DNA of 64,000 nt, taken from the NCBI RefSeq assembly GCF_002849225.1, contig NZ_PKMC01000003.1:124001-188000 (forward strand), written 5' to 3'. Numbering within the stretch: position 1 is the first letter of the stretch; every line of letters starts with the position of its first letter. Of the stretch, positions 33,478 through 44,093 are shown in pieces. This DNA comes from Actinomyces sp. UMB0138 (GTDB taxonomy: Bacteria; Bacillota; Negativicutes; Veillonellales; Veillonellaceae). The position numbers were made by a program, and so were the translations under genes. The notes below the pieces were generated by a model. That model did no database searches. It saw only the letters and a list, made by a program, of their open reading frames with translations, and was not told where the DNA came from.

Positions 33478-34374
33478 CTAGGCGCGCTTACGCGTAGCGA
33501 GGCATACACCGCCGCCCGCTAGCAGCAGGGCGAGGGAAACTCCCCCGACTACTCCTGCGGTGGTACCGGTGTGAGCCAATGCAGTATTGCTCTTCGCCGT
33601 AACAGTGGCAGCAGAAGCGCCCTTCTCGGTAGCCTTGGCGGCCTTGTCAGCCACGCCAGCCTTGACGGTCTTCTTGACTACGACCTTCTTGACGACGGTC
33701 TTCTTGCCATCAGCCTTCTTGACGTCGGTCTTGACAGCCTTCTTAGCGCCCGCCTTCTTAGCTGCAGTCACAGGAGCGGCTGGAGTCTTCTGCTTCTCAG
33801 CCTTCTTAGCAGGAGCCGGCTTTGCAGGAGCCTCAGCAGGCTTCTCCTTCTGAGCCTTCTCGGAGTACTTCCACAGCTTCTTAGGCAGGTACTTGACCTT
33901 ACCCTCGTTGTAGGCGACAACAAGCTTCATGTCGTCACGGGACAACTTTTCTGGGCTTAGCGCGTCGCTGTATTCCTTCTTAGCCTTGGCACGAGCGTCC
34001 TGGACATCCTTGCTCTTTGCCCACTCTTCATAACCGGCAGGAACCTTGTCAGTGAGCGCGTTCTTGTAGTTATCCAGCTTCTCACGAGTTTCCCGCATCT
34101 TCTTATCTACGTTGCCGGTGTGGCCGTAGTCGTTTTCCTCAGCCTTTTCGGCAGGCTTAGTCTCGGCAGGGGTCGGAGTGGCAGCGTGGTTGGCGTGGTC
34201 ACCTTCGTGTCCGGTACCAGCATTGTGAGTGGCCGGCGCAGGCGCAGTGCCCGCAGTGTGATTGTGGGCGGCGTCGGGAGCCGGAGCATCTGCTGCCATA
34301 GCTGGCAGCTGCACCATGCCACCTAGCATCAGTGCTAGAACACCAGTTGCGCACACTTTAGTAGTTTTCCGCAT
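33478..34374 (-). CDS. LAXTG-anchored Lys/Ala-rich surface protein
   Basis: A 298-residue secreted protein. A signal peptide (MRKTTKVCATGVLALMLGG, cleavage near AMA-A) is followed by a His/Thr/Pro-rich region, a helical charged middle, and a long Lys/Ala/Val-rich low-complexity stretch. The C-terminus has LAHTG, a hydrophobic helix and the basic tail TRKRA: a cell-wall sorting signal of the LAXTG type used by class E sortases in high-GC Gram-positives. Function unknown; the His-rich part could bind metal ions. No sortase gene is in the window. Confidence 0.8.
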   Translation of the reverse strand: MRKTTKVCATGVLALMLGGMVQLPAMAADAPAPDAAHNHTAGTAPAPATHNAGTGHEGDHANHAATPTPAETKPAEKAEENDYGHTGNVDKKMRETREKLDNYKNALTDKVPAGYEEWAKSKDVQDARAKAKKEYSDALSPEKLSRDDMKLVVAYNEGKVKYLPKKLWKYSEKAQKEKPAEAPAKPAPAKKAEKQKTPAAPVTAAKKAGAKKAVKTDVKKADGKKTVVKKVVVKKTVKAGVADKAAKATEKGASAATVTAKSNTALAHTGTTAGVVGGVSLALLLAGGGVCLATRKRA

Positions 34375-34909
34375 TTTATCCTCTTTTCGAGATTTCTATT
34401 GTTGAGAACTCACGCGCGTTGGAATTAATTTAGCACATTTTTCAGACTCCAGTAACTGCGGAAAATTATTTACTAATGCCCACCGCTAATAATTTTTCGT
34501 CAAATTATTTTAAGTAAATATGCAATTTGCCATTTATTGCTACTCGCGTTCACAATTCAACAGCTTCGTTGCCCCAAAACCCACAATATGCTGCAGTTTC
34601 ACCCACATCTTCCCCCCCCTCTAAATCCCCGGCACGCCCCGACTCGCCAGCGCCTCTTATTTCTAGGAGGTGACAATTTCGACTTCACGTATCTAAAACC
34701 CGCGCAGAGAAATAATCGCGGGACGTCATTACTTTTTACTATTTAAGCACGGTAAATACGGCAAGGATTTTTTTATAGAAAGGATTTATTGGCTACCCGC
34801 CGGTATTTACTGCGCCTCACATCCTGTTTTCCCAGGCAGCGCTGCTCATGCGTCCGCGCATTATCACTGGTAGATTGCAAGCTATTCGCAGTAGAAAAAG
34901 GTGGTGTTT
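34375..34909. other. Long AT-rich intergenic region
   Basis: Holds the promoters of the surface-protein gene and, at the far end, of the pyrimidine-dimer glycosylase gene. A C8 tract occurs at 34612-34619. No credible gene; a TTG-initiated frame from 34789 overlaps the next gene out of frame and is not supported. Confidence 0.45.
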
Positions 34910-35347
34910 ATGAGGCTCTGGTCGCTCTCGCCCTCTCTACTAGACCGGAGGGCATTGGTAGCCTGCTGGAGAGAAGCCTTATTAGCGCAAAAAGTACTTG
35001 CGGGAAGAACAAAGGGATATAGAAACCACCCGCAATTACAGCGATTCCGCAACCACTCCGCCCCGCCTAGCGCCATTGCTGCTTTTCTTGGCGGACTAGC
35101 CGAAGAGGCAACTAAGCGCGGTTACAACTTCAACACCACACTCATTCTGGCTCCCCCAACCGAAGAAACCATCCCAGTCACATCGGGGCAGCTAACCTTC
35201 GAGTTAGAACACTTACGCGCCAAGGTTGCCGCCCGCGCTCCCGAGGAGATGTACAGGCTTAGCTTGACTACTCCAATTCCTCCCTGCCACCCACTATTTG
35301 CTGCAGTCCCCGGCCCTGTTGCTAACTGGGAACGAACCAAGAAATAA
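34910..35347 (+). CDS. Pyrimidine dimer DNA glycosylase (T4 endonuclease V family)
   Basis: A 145-residue protein of the Pyr_excise family: MRLWSLSPSLLDRRALVACW, REALLAQKVLAGRTKGYRNH, PQLQRF and TSGQLTFELEHLRAKVAAR. Such enzymes remove UV-induced cyclobutane dimers using the N-terminal amine. ATG 34910 behind GGTGG gives exactly the family N-terminus. It stands alone between divergent and co-directional neighbours. Confidence 0.88.
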   Translation: MRLWSLSPSLLDRRALVACWREALLAQKVLAGRTKGYRNHPQLQRFRNHSAPPSAIAAFLGGLAEEATKRGYNFNTTLILAPPTEETIPVTSGQLTFELEHLRAKVAARAPEEMYRLSLTTPIPPCHPLFAAVPGPVANWERTKK

Positions 35348-35429
35348 GGCACACTCTTTGCCCATACGCGTTAGCATGGGCTAAGACAAAGAAGTCCCCC
35401 TTCTATTACTAAGGAAGAACAGAGCTCAC

Positions 35430-36668
35430 ATGAGTAACCTCGCCCTGACAGGTAGCCACCTAATTGACGGCACCGGCTCCGTACTGGATGATGCCACCCT
35501 TCTCATTTCCGAAGGCAAGATTACCTACGCCGGCCCCGCCACAGATATCCCCGACGGCTACACGGTGGTCGATTGCTCCGGGAAGACCGTCATGCCCGGA
35601 TTGGTAGATTCGCACCTCCACTTCACCGGCAACGAATCTGATGACGATACGCAGTGGGTTCTAGACGATCCCACCTACAAGACGGTGGTAGCAGTTCAGC
35701 AAGCTCACGACGCACTCGAATCAGGGCTAACGACCGTTGCAGAAATATCGCGTTCGGGGGTGCAGATTCGCAACGCTATCAATGCGGGCATTATGCAGGG
35801 ACCGCGCATGGTGTGCACCGGCATGGGCTTTTGCCGCACTGGCGGCCATGGCGATTCCCACAAGCTGCCGCTGGAATACAACAACTGTTCCCATCCCTGG
35901 GCACAGCGCGTCGACGGGCCGTGGCCGCTCCGAAAGGCAGTTCGAACTAGGTTGCGTGAAGACGTCGATGCAATCAAGATTTGGGCCACCGGGGGCGGTA
36001 TCTGGCGTCATGACGACAAGCTGCTGCAGCACTACACGGACGAGGAAATCCAGGCCGTAGTGGATGAAGGCAACATGGTGCACGTGCCGGTATGGGCTCA
36101 CTGCGAGGGATACGAAGGGGCACTAGCCGCTGCTAAAGCCGGGGTACACCTGATCATCCATGGGCAGACTTTGAACGAGGAAACTTTGGACATAATGGCA
36201 GAAAAAGGCATCTACTTCTGCCCCACTATTCAGTTCCTAGAGCAGTGGTTTAAGACCTACCCGCCGGAATACAATCCGCAGCAGGACAACTATCCGGGGC
36301 AGACCCGTACCGAACGGGAACTAGCCCGCGTCTACGACAATCTTCGAAAGGCCCGCGACAAGGGCATCGTGCTTACCACTGGTTCGGACTCATTCTGCTC
36401 TTCCCTTACCCCATACGGCACTACGCTGATCGGCGAGGTCTATTCCTTTGTCGAGAAAGTGGGATTCGATCCGCTCTTCGCCCTCACCTGCGCCACGAAG
36501 AATGGCGCCCAAATGCTGGGAGTTGACGGTGTGACCGGCACACTCGAGGCCGGCAAGAGTGCCGATCTGCTAGTGCTTACTGCCGATCCGTTGCAAGACA
36601 TTCGCAACTTGAACGTTGCCAACATGGAACTGATCATGAAAGAGGGCCAGGTAGTAACCCGAAAGTAG
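35430..36668 (+). CDS. Metal-dependent amidohydrolase (imidazolonepropionase/prolidase-like)
   Basis: A 412-residue amidohydrolase-1 family enzyme. Metal ligands appear in MPGLVDSHLHF, DAIKIWATGGG (the carboxylated-Lys position), VPVWAHCEGYEG, LIIHGQT and TTGSDSFCSS. The N- and C-terminal beta-sandwich ends with GTLEAGKSADLLVL and DIRNLNVANMELI. Close relatives include Xaa-Pro or Xaa-Arg dipeptidases; substrate unknown. AAGGAAG precedes the ATG. Confidence 0.9.
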   Translation: MSNLALTGSHLIDGTGSVLDDATLLISEGKITYAGPATDIPDGYTVVDCSGKTVMPGLVDSHLHFTGNESDDDTQWVLDDPTYKTVVAVQQAHDALESGLTTVAEISRSGVQIRNAINAGIMQGPRMVCTGMGFCRTGGHGDSHKLPLEYNNCSHPWAQRVDGPWPLRKAVRTRLREDVDAIKIWATGGGIWRHDDKLLQHYTDEEIQAVVDEGNMVHVPVWAHCEGYEGALAAAKAGVHLIIHGQTLNEETLDIMAEKGIYFCPTIQFLEQWFKTYPPEYNPQQDNYPGQTRTERELARVYDNLRKARDKGIVLTTGSDSFCSSLTPYGTTLIGEVYSFVEKVGFDPLFALTCATKNGAQMLGVDGVTGTLEAGKSADLLVLTADPLQDIRNLNVANMELIMKEGQVVTRK

Positions 36669-36691
36669 AAGGGTGCGGGCGCTGCCGCGAG

Positions 36692-36768
36692 TGGTGCCCC
36701 CAGTGGGACTCGAACCCACAACACATCGATTTTAAGTCGATTGCCTCTGCCAATTGGGCTATGGGGGC
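36692..36768 (-). tRNA. tRNA-Leu(UAA) with short variable loop
   Basis: Cloverleaf on the minus strand: acceptor GCCCCCA/TGGGGGC with A and encoded CCA; 3-bp D stem GCC/GGC; anticodon stem ATCGA/TCGAT around CTTAAAA (anticodon TAA); variable loop of only 5 bases; T arm GTGGG-TTCGAGT-CCCAC. The anticodon reads UUA (Leu), yet the long variable arm normal for leucine tRNAs is absent. Confidence 0.9.
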
Positions 36769-36953
36769 AGCTAGTACAGATTAGCCTATCTGGGCGCATT
36801 ATCTAAATCATCCGCGCATTGTCACAATGTTCCAACGTGAATGTTTACCGTTCTTATGGTTACACTGACCGGGACAGACAACTAGGAATGTTCGCACCAC
36901 CTACAAAGTGGCACATGGCAAACCGCGAGCGCAACGATTTACCAAAGGACAGG

Positions 36954-38186
36954 ATGTCCGTGCAAAAGACGAACGCTAATCTTTCCCCACTACGAACAAT
37001 TGCCCACAAACTGCAGAATGATTCCGCAGCTGGGTTACTCTTGATGGCTGCTGCCGCGTTGGCATTGGCCTGGGCTAATTCCCCTCTTCGGCACCTATAC
37101 GAGGCGATAAGTGAGGCCCATCTTGGGCCAGCTACCCTCGGACTAGACATGTCGGTGACGCATTGGGCCCAAGATGGTCTGCTAACTGTTTTCTTCTTTG
37201 TGGTTGGCCTGGAACTAAAGCAGGAATTTGTAACAGGTTCCCTGCGTGAGCCTAAACAGGCCGCGCTGCCAATGTTGGCTGCCATCTTTGGGATGGTTGG
37301 GCCTGCTGCGCTTTACACTGCGCTGGTATTCCTGCAGGGAGCCCCCACCGCTGCCAGTGGGTGGGCAATACCGGCAGCTACTGATATCGCCTTCGCCATG
37401 GCGATTCTGGCGATCTTCGGGAAGGGGCTACCGCCTGCCGCCCGCACCTTTCTACTGACTTTGGCAGTCGTTGACGATCTGCTGGGAATACTAGTTATTG
37501 CCATTTTCTATCCGCAGGGCGCCCTAAGCTTTGTCGACCTCGGTCTGTGTTTGCTGGCAATCGCGGCCTTCGGGGCCTTGGCCCAGCTGCGACTCGGCAG
37601 ATGGTATTTGCTGCTTCCGCTCGCAGTCTTAGCCTGGTATTTCATGTATCGCTCTGGCATCCACGCCACCATCGCGGGGGTTGGCCTGGGCATGGTAGTG
37701 CCCGCAAAACGTCGGGCAGGTGAGGAAGAATCGCTCACGCACAGCATGGAAAAGAAGGTCACTCCCTATTCAGCTGGACTAGCCGTACCCATCTTTGCGT
37801 TCTTCGCCGCGGGGGTAAACATTGTGGATACTGAGGGCGGGGCTGCTGCCATGCTTACCCACCCTGTAGCAGTCGCTGTGATGATTGCGCTCCCGCTTGG
37901 CAAATGCCTTGGCATCTTCGGGTCCGTGGTTGCCCTTACGAAGCTGACGCCGCTGCGCCTGGGGGGCGGCGTGGATTATGCGGACATCCTGCCCATCTCG
38001 TTTGTGGCGGGCATCGGCTTCACCGTGGCTCTACTGATTGCGTCGCTAGCATTCTCCGCAAGCGGGGAATTCACCGAGGCCGGCCGGTTGGGCGTAGTAC
38101 TGGGCACTGCCATTTCCGCGCTGATCGGGGCCCTGTTACTGCGGCGCCGGGTTTCTAATCCGACCCGCGGCTCACAGAAGGCTTAG
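36954..38186 (+). CDS. nhaA: NhaA Na+/H+ antiporter
   Basis: A 410-residue antiporter with about 12 membrane helices. Signatures: FFFVVGLELKQEFVTGSL, IPAATDIAFAMAIL (the TDxAF motif), TLAVVDDLLGILVIAIFY with the paired ion-binding Asp residues, and the late FVAGIGFTVALLIASLAF. ATG 36954 is preferred because AGGACAGG precedes it and NhaA proteins begin near here; the reading frame opens further upstream (36819). Overlaps ppx by 15 bp at its 3' end. Confidence 0.92.
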   Translation: MSVQKTNANLSPLRTIAHKLQNDSAAGLLLMAAAALALAWANSPLRHLYEAISEAHLGPATLGLDMSVTHWAQDGLLTVFFFVVGLELKQEFVTGSLREPKQAALPMLAAIFGMVGPAALYTALVFLQGAPTAASGWAIPAATDIAFAMAILAIFGKGLPPAARTFLLTLAVVDDLLGILVIAIFYPQGALSFVDLGLCLLAIAAFGALAQLRLGRWYLLLPLAVLAWYFMYRSGIHATIAGVGLGMVVPAKRRAGEEESLTHSMEKKVTPYSAGLAVPIFAFFAAGVNIVDTEGGAAAMLTHPVAVAVMIALPLGKCLGIFGSVVALTKLTPLRLGGGVDYADILPISFVAGIGFTVALLIASLAFSASGEFTEAGRLGVVLGTAISALIGALLLRRRVSNPTRGSQKA

Positions 38187-39101
38187 CGCGATCCCATCCA
38201 AAATGTCGCGGCTGGAGCAACGCACCTGGCTAATGCCTGAAGCGTCCGCTACGGCCGCGACAATTTCTTTCCAGATGAGGGCGCCCGCGCCAATTACGTC
38301 CTCGCGCCCACTGGGCATGTAAGGCAGTCGGGCCCGCTCCGCAACCGTCATGGTGGCCATCTTTTCGCATGCTGCGATCATCTCCTCGCAGCTAAGAACG
38401 GCGCTGTCTAAGGCTTGCTGGTCGTCATAGCTGAGTCCCAAGGCCATAGCCATTACCGTGTTCGAGGTGCCGGCAACCCCCACCAGAGTCTTTGTATTCT
38501 TCAAGCTGACGGCGGCATCGGCCTGAGCAATGAGCTTCCGCGCCTGTTCGCTAGCGCGCGCGTTCGCCGGCGAGGAAAGGTCGATCCCGTCCTCACCCGG
38601 AAAATACCGTTCAGTAAAACGTACCGATCCCATAGGGGTCGAGAGGCATTTCTGCTCTTGTTCATCCCCCAAAATAAATTCGGTGGAGCCACCGCCAATG
38701 TCGACGATCAGCGCGGGCAAAGGTGGCACATTGCCACTGAGGGCGCCCTGGAAGGACAGGCTAGCCTCTAAACTTCCCGGAATGACCTCCGGGGCCTGTC
38801 CCAGGATCTGCTTGATGCCGCCCGCAAAAACTTCCGCGTTCTTTGCATCGCGCGAGGCCGACGTGGCCACAAAACGGACTTTCTCGGCTCCAAAATCGGC
38901 TATTTTTTGCGCATATTCCCGCGTTGCCGCGAAAGCCCGCTGCAGCGCAGCCTCACTGATCTGACCGGTCGCATCCAGATTCTGGCCTAACCGGATCACC
39001 TTCATGGTCTTCGTAGAACGGAAGATCTCGCCGTCCTCGCCCTCGGCCAATATCAGGCGGATGGAATTGGTGCCACAATCAATTCCCGCAACTTTACGCA
39101 T
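38172..39101 (-). CDS. ppx: Ppx/GppA exopolyphosphatase
   Basis: A 309-residue member of the ASKHA phosphatase fold: VAGIDCGTNSIRLILAE, FVATSASRDAKNA, ALIVDIGGGSTEFILG and GVAGTSNTVMAMALG. Short single-module form usual in actinobacteria. Hydrolyses polyphosphate or pppGpp. Third gene of the divIC-DUF501-ppx unit with an 8-bp overlap with DUF501. Confidence 0.93.
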   Translation of the reverse strand: MRKVAGIDCGTNSIRLILAEGEDGEIFRSTKTMKVIRLGQNLDATGQISEAALQRAFAATREYAQKIADFGAEKVRFVATSASRDAKNAEVFAGGIKQILGQAPEVIPGSLEASLSFQGALSGNVPPLPALIVDIGGGSTEFILGDEQEQKCLSTPMGSVRFTERYFPGEDGIDLSSPANARASEQARKLIAQADAAVSLKNTKTLVGVAGTSNTVMAMALGLSYDDQQALDSAVLSCEEMIAACEKMATMTVAERARLPYMPSGREDVIGAGALIWKEIVAAVADASGISQVRCSSRDILDGIALSLL

Positions 39102-39615
39102 TGCAGTAGCACTTCTTCGCGTCCCACTCGCCGCTCTGGGCTATCTGCTCCAATGCCAAATCCCCCACCGGATTCACGCCCGCCCCGGAAGCCAGGGAAT
39201 GCCCGATCAAGGCGTGCAAGCACTTGACCCTGGTAGGTAGTCCCCCAGCCGCCACTTTCGCGATGGCCTCTGGCACCTCGACGTCAGCTTGAAGCGCCAC
39301 CTGTTCGCGCTGGCGCAAGTAAGCTTCATAAGCCTTCTTGTAGCGGGCAGCGAAGTCTGGATCAGCCAGCATGTCCTGGTAGGTTTCCATCTGCTTGTCT
39401 GCCTCGAGCCTGGAAGCAGCTTTCACAATTGCCGGGTGGGACAGGTAGAAGACAGTGGGAAACGGTTCCCCGTTCTCTAGTACCGGCGCGGTAGCAACCA
39501 CCAGCGGCTTCGAGCACACACAACGTGCCGCAATTCCCACCACGCCTCGGGGAATGCGCCCTAGCTGCCGTTCCAGTTCTTCCAGATCTGCCTCAGTTGC
39601 CTTGGTAATGTTCAA
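39094..39615 (-). CDS. DUF501 protein
   Basis: A 173-residue conserved actinobacterial protein: LGRIPRGVVGIAARCVCSKP, TVFYLSHPAIVKAASRLEA, VKCLHALIGHSLASGAGVNP and a Cys-containing C-terminus. Always found between divIC and ppx. Function unknown; several conserved Cys and His suggest metal binding. Confidence 0.93.
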   Translation of the reverse strand: MNITKATEADLEELERQLGRIPRGVVGIAARCVCSKPLVVATAPVLENGEPFPTVFYLSHPAIVKAASRLEADKQMETYQDMLADPDFAARYKKAYEAYLRQREQVALQADVEVPEAIAKVAAGGLPTRVKCLHALIGHSLASGAGVNPVGDLALEQIAQSGEWDAKKCYCNA

Positions 39616-40454
39616 TTGCCCTGTTCCTCTTTTTCCTTTGGCACTTGTGTGGCGCCCTCTTGCGGACTTCCCTTACTGCTCTGCTTTCCGGCCTTAGCTT
39701 TAGAGGCCTTCCCGGCAGTTTTCGTGGTCTGAGACATGATCATAAACCACGGTTCCTTCGGCCCCTTATGGGACTCGATCTGCGCCTTCTGCTGGTACTT
39801 CTTGCCCGGATCCATTACCACGTACTGGGTTTCACCCTTCTTCACATAGCCCAGGCGTTCACGAGCCTGCGAAGCCATAAAAGCCGGATCCGACCACCTT
39901 TTCACCTGCCGCCGCAGGTCGACATTTTCAGCCTTTGCCTGCTCCAGTTTCGAATGCAACGCCCGTGCCTGCCCAATCTGATCCAACAGGTTAAACACGG
40001 GCGGGACAATGAAAGCCCCCACCAGTGCAATGATCCCAAGGAGGGCCACCGCCGACACGCGCAGACGCGGTCCGCGCTTGAATCCTAGCGAGAGGACGTG
40101 GGCGTTCCTTGCCTTTTTTGCCCCTGTCTGCTTCGCTTCTTCTACCGCCGAGGACGAGGTCCGCCGAAATCTTGAGGGCGACTTTCCCGGGCGTTTAACT
40201 GCTGACGGCTTAGCAGCAACCTTGCTTCCCCTACCGCTTTCAGCCTGCCGGGAGGTCGACCTGCCAGCGCGCCCGCTCTTTGCCGGTTTCGCTGCCGCAG
40301 CGCTCCTGCGCACGAACTTTGGCGGCCTCGGCTGTGGTTTTCCGCTACGCACAGTTTTAGAAGATGCTGCCGCAGCAGTTGGGCTATGCGGTTCGCGGGT
40401 AGGCGCAGCTGAAGAGCGCCTTTGCGCTCGTTGCGGCGGCCGTCTAGTTCCCAT
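39612..40454 (-). CDS. FtsB/DivIC septum formation initiator protein
   Basis: A 280-residue protein. Residues 1-125 are a Ser/Arg/Pro/Lys-rich cytoplasmic extension; one membrane helix (VSAVALLGIIALVGAFIVPP) follows; then a coiled coil (LHSKLEQAKAENVDLRRQV) and the DivIC globular part (WSDPAFMASQARERLGYVKK). The C-terminal tail is Lys/Ser-rich. Acts in the divisome. Downstream of eno, separated by a terminator. Confidence 0.88.
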   Translation of the reverse strand: MGTRRPPQRAQRRSSAAPTREPHSPTAAAASSKTVRSGKPQPRPPKFVRRSAAAAKPAKSGRAGRSTSRQAESGRGSKVAAKPSAVKRPGKSPSRFRRTSSSAVEEAKQTGAKKARNAHVLSLGFKRGPRLRVSAVALLGIIALVGAFIVPPVFNLLDQIGQARALHSKLEQAKAENVDLRRQVKRWSDPAFMASQARERLGYVKKGETQYVVMDPGKKYQQKAQIESHKGPKEPWFMIMSQTTKTAGKASKAKAGKQSSKGSPQEGATQVPKEKEEQGN

Positions 40455-40530
40455 GGTTCAATCATGCCAGCAAAGTGACAAACTTTCGTTCTTCACTGCG
40501 GGCCTGCCGCCCAGTTGAGACAAAAATAAA

Positions 40531-40561
40531 ACTGGGCTTACCTATTTCGGGTAAGCCCAGT
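40531..40561 (-). terminator. Terminator of eno
   Basis: ACTGGGCTTACC (40531-40542) and its complement (40550-40561); on the minus strand followed by TTTATTTTTG. Confidence 0.88.
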
Positions 40562-40574
40562 CTTCAGTTAGCCC

Positions 40575-41867
<1,293 letters not shown>

Positions 41868-42017
41868 TCATTCTGTTGGCCGCTAATACACCTCTAGCCT
41901 AGTCTGGAAGTGAGCCAAGTTGCATTAACGATCCCACAAAAAAGATCGCTGGGAGCTTACAGGGCGCCAACATGGTAGAAGGCGCTGACATAAGTCCCAG
42001 CGAAATTGTGGTCTACG

Positions 42018-42530
42018 CTACTGAGCCGCCCCCATGTTAGGCGCGGTAACCACGTTGGCCGGCAGGGCATTTCCCGGCCTGCCGTCAGAGCGCATCTTCC
42101 CGTAGCGGGGGCTGAGCGAGACATCGTGCTTGGCATTGCTGTCAAAAACCAGCCCCGACTTCTGCCCCAGCCCATTCATCACCGTCATGGTTTGCAAGAA
42201 CCGCACGGACAGGTCAGAAACATCCATCTTCTTCAGCTGGCCAGCCTGCTGCTGTTTAGCGATCTGCGAGCGAATCTGCGAATCCGTAGCGGGCAGCTTC
42301 TGCTGCTTGACTACATCTTGCACGCCGGGCGAGATGGACAGGAACTGAGCTACGTAAAGATTGTTCAGCTTCTGCCCGGTCAGCTCTGACAGCTGCTGCG
42401 CAGTCTGCGAGATCTGCGCGTCAGAGTACTGCTTGCCATCAATGGTTAGGGCTGCTCCTGGGTGAGCCGAGCAGGCGGACAGTGCCAGGGCGGCACCGGC
42501 TCCCAGGGCTAAAAACTTCGATAACTTCAC
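42018..42530 (-). CDS. SurA-like lipoprotein
   Basis: A 170-residue lipoprotein: signal peptide with lipobox LALSAC (Cys20), then LTIDGKQYSDAQISQTAQQL, typical of the SurA N-terminal chaperone-like domain. No PPIase domain. Possibly assists folding of exported proteins. Follows the TlpA gene on the same strand (54-bp gap) and precedes eno. Confidence 0.72.
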   Translation of the reverse strand: MKLSKFLALGAGAALALSACSAHPGAALTIDGKQYSDAQISQTAQQLSELTGQKLNNLYVAQFLSISPGVQDVVKQQKLPATDSQIRSQIAKQQQAGQLKKMDVSDLSVRFLQTMTVMNGLGQKSGLVFDSNAKHDVSLSPRYGKMRSDGRPGNALPANVVTAPNMGAAQ

Positions 42531-42583
42531 TGCTAGTTTCTACCTTCCTCGCGTAATCTACTTCAGTGTATCTAAATGTGCCT

Positions 42584-43201
42584 TCACCGGGCTCCCTGGG
42601 CGAGGGCGACGTTTCGGGCAATCTGTTCCGGCCCCACCGCGCCGATTGGGGTGGCAACCAGTTTCCCCTGCGCATCAATAACGAAATGCGCGGGGATTCC
42701 CGAGACCCTGTAGCTGGCCGATAGCTGTGTATCCTCGTCCGCAATCACCGGGTAGGCCAGGCCCAGCTTCTTCGCGTAGTCACTGGCATCTTTTGCGCTT
42801 TCAGCATTGATGGAAACGAAATTGACTTTATTGCCGTAGCGTTTGGCGGCCTCGTTTATATCGGGAGCTTCCGCCCTGCAGGCAGCACACCAGCTGGCAC
42901 CAAATACCAGCCATACGGGTTTGCCACGCAGTTCAGCCAAGGAAATGTCCTTGCCGTCCAGATCTTTAGCTTGGAACTTCGGAGCTTGTTCGTTCAGCTT
43001 GGGTGCGGGACCGAGAGGCTTTTTCTTTGCCTGCACCTGGGCCATGTTGGAGCCTGCCTTATTTTCCTGGGCCTTGTCGCTGCCGAATCCGGTAGCGAAG
43101 AACACTACCGCCCCCACAATGGCAACGGCCGCTATTGCAATAACCACAAGGTTGCCCATGGAAGAGTTGCGAATCCGATCAATTGGATGTTCAGACGCCA
43201 T
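42584..43201 (-). CDS. TlpA/ResA-type membrane-anchored thioredoxin
   Basis: A 205-residue protein: N-terminal membrane anchor (NLVVIAIAAVAIVGAVVFFA), then a thioredoxin-like domain with FGASWCAACRAEAP, a WCxxC active site, and the cis-Pro in VSGIPAHFVID. In cytochrome c maturation such proteins reduce the apocytochrome haem-binding Cys residues. It is the last gene of the operon and its reading frame is intact, though the upstream ccsA and resB are broken; its start overlaps the ccsA 3' end. Confidence 0.88.
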   Translation of the reverse strand: MASEHPIDRIRNSSMGNLVVIAIAAVAIVGAVVFFATGFGSDKAQENKAGSNMAQVQAKKKPLGPAPKLNEQAPKFQAKDLDGKDISLAELRGKPVWLVFGASWCAACRAEAPDINEAAKRYGNKVNFVSINAESAKDASDYAKKLGLAYPVIADEDTQLSASYRVSGIPAHFVIDAQGKLVATPIGAVGPEQIARNVALAQGAR

Positions 43202-44093
43202 AGGAATGTAGCCCCCCAAAGAAGTGGTTGCCGAAGTAGGCAATAAGGATCGTAATGAATCATATAACCAGCAGCCAGGCGGCGCGCTTTCCGCGCCACT
43301 TAGCTACGACTCGCGCGTGTAGGTTTGCTCCGTAGGCCAACCAAGTTACCAGGGCTGCGGTTTCCTTCGGATCCCAGCTCCAGTACCTGCCCCAGGCCAC
43401 GTTCGCCCACATTGCGCCCAGCAAAATCATCAGGGTTAGTAGTGGGATGACGCCAGCCTTGTAGCCCAGTTCGTCCAGCACGCGTGCCGACGGGTAGGCG
43501 CGGATGCGGTCGCCTAGCAGAGGGCGAAGCAGGTACAGCACGGCGACAGCAAAAGAGACGCAGGCGGCGCCGTAGACAAGAATTGCGAAGGTGACGTGAA
43601 GAGGCAGTAGCAGATTGTTCTGCAACGCCGGGATAAGTGGTTCAATACCCGATTGCTGGCTCATGGCGTACAGCAGCATTGTCAGCGAAAAAAGCAGCAC
43701 GACCAGGGTAAGCATGCGTACCGAGAAGCGCCATTCGAAGACTAGGTAAGCCAGCAGGGCTCCCCACACGAACGAGACTGCGATCTCATGTTGGTTTTCG
43801 AAGGGACCGTGCCCGGACAGGTATCAGCGCATTGCCAAGTACAAGGTAGTAAGAACGAAGGCAGTTAGGGTGAGGGCGGTTCCGTAGAGGGCCATCCGCT
43901 TCTGCTATGGTCCTTTGGATTCCAATGCCACGGTCGACACCTTCACCGCAGAGTGGTCAGCTTCGTGCTTCCTGGCACGCTCGTTTACGGGCACACCCCG
44001 CTTTCGCGCAGTCACAACCACAACGTAGCAGATAAGTGCCAGTGCGAGCACCACAATGGCACCAATCAGAATGTATTCAAGCGTTTGCAGCAT
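43191..44093 (-). pseudogene. ccsA: Cytochrome c assembly protein CcsA/ResC, three in-frame stops
   Basis: A 301-codon frame without frameshifts, holding the haem-handling domain ([29 protein letters not shown]) and about eight membrane spans. It is cut by TAG at 43905-43907, TGA at 43824-43826 (in [15 protein letters not shown], where the family has Trp) and TGA at 43260-43262 (before FITILIAYFGN). The frame ends GGLHSYGV, overlapping the tlpA start. The start overlaps the resB stop (TGATG). All three stops can arise by single transitions. Confidence 0.88.

Noticed and set aside
34789..35022. 77-codon TTG-initiated frame before the pyrimidine-dimer glycosylase
   Set aside because: It overlaps the glycosylase out of frame and has no family features.
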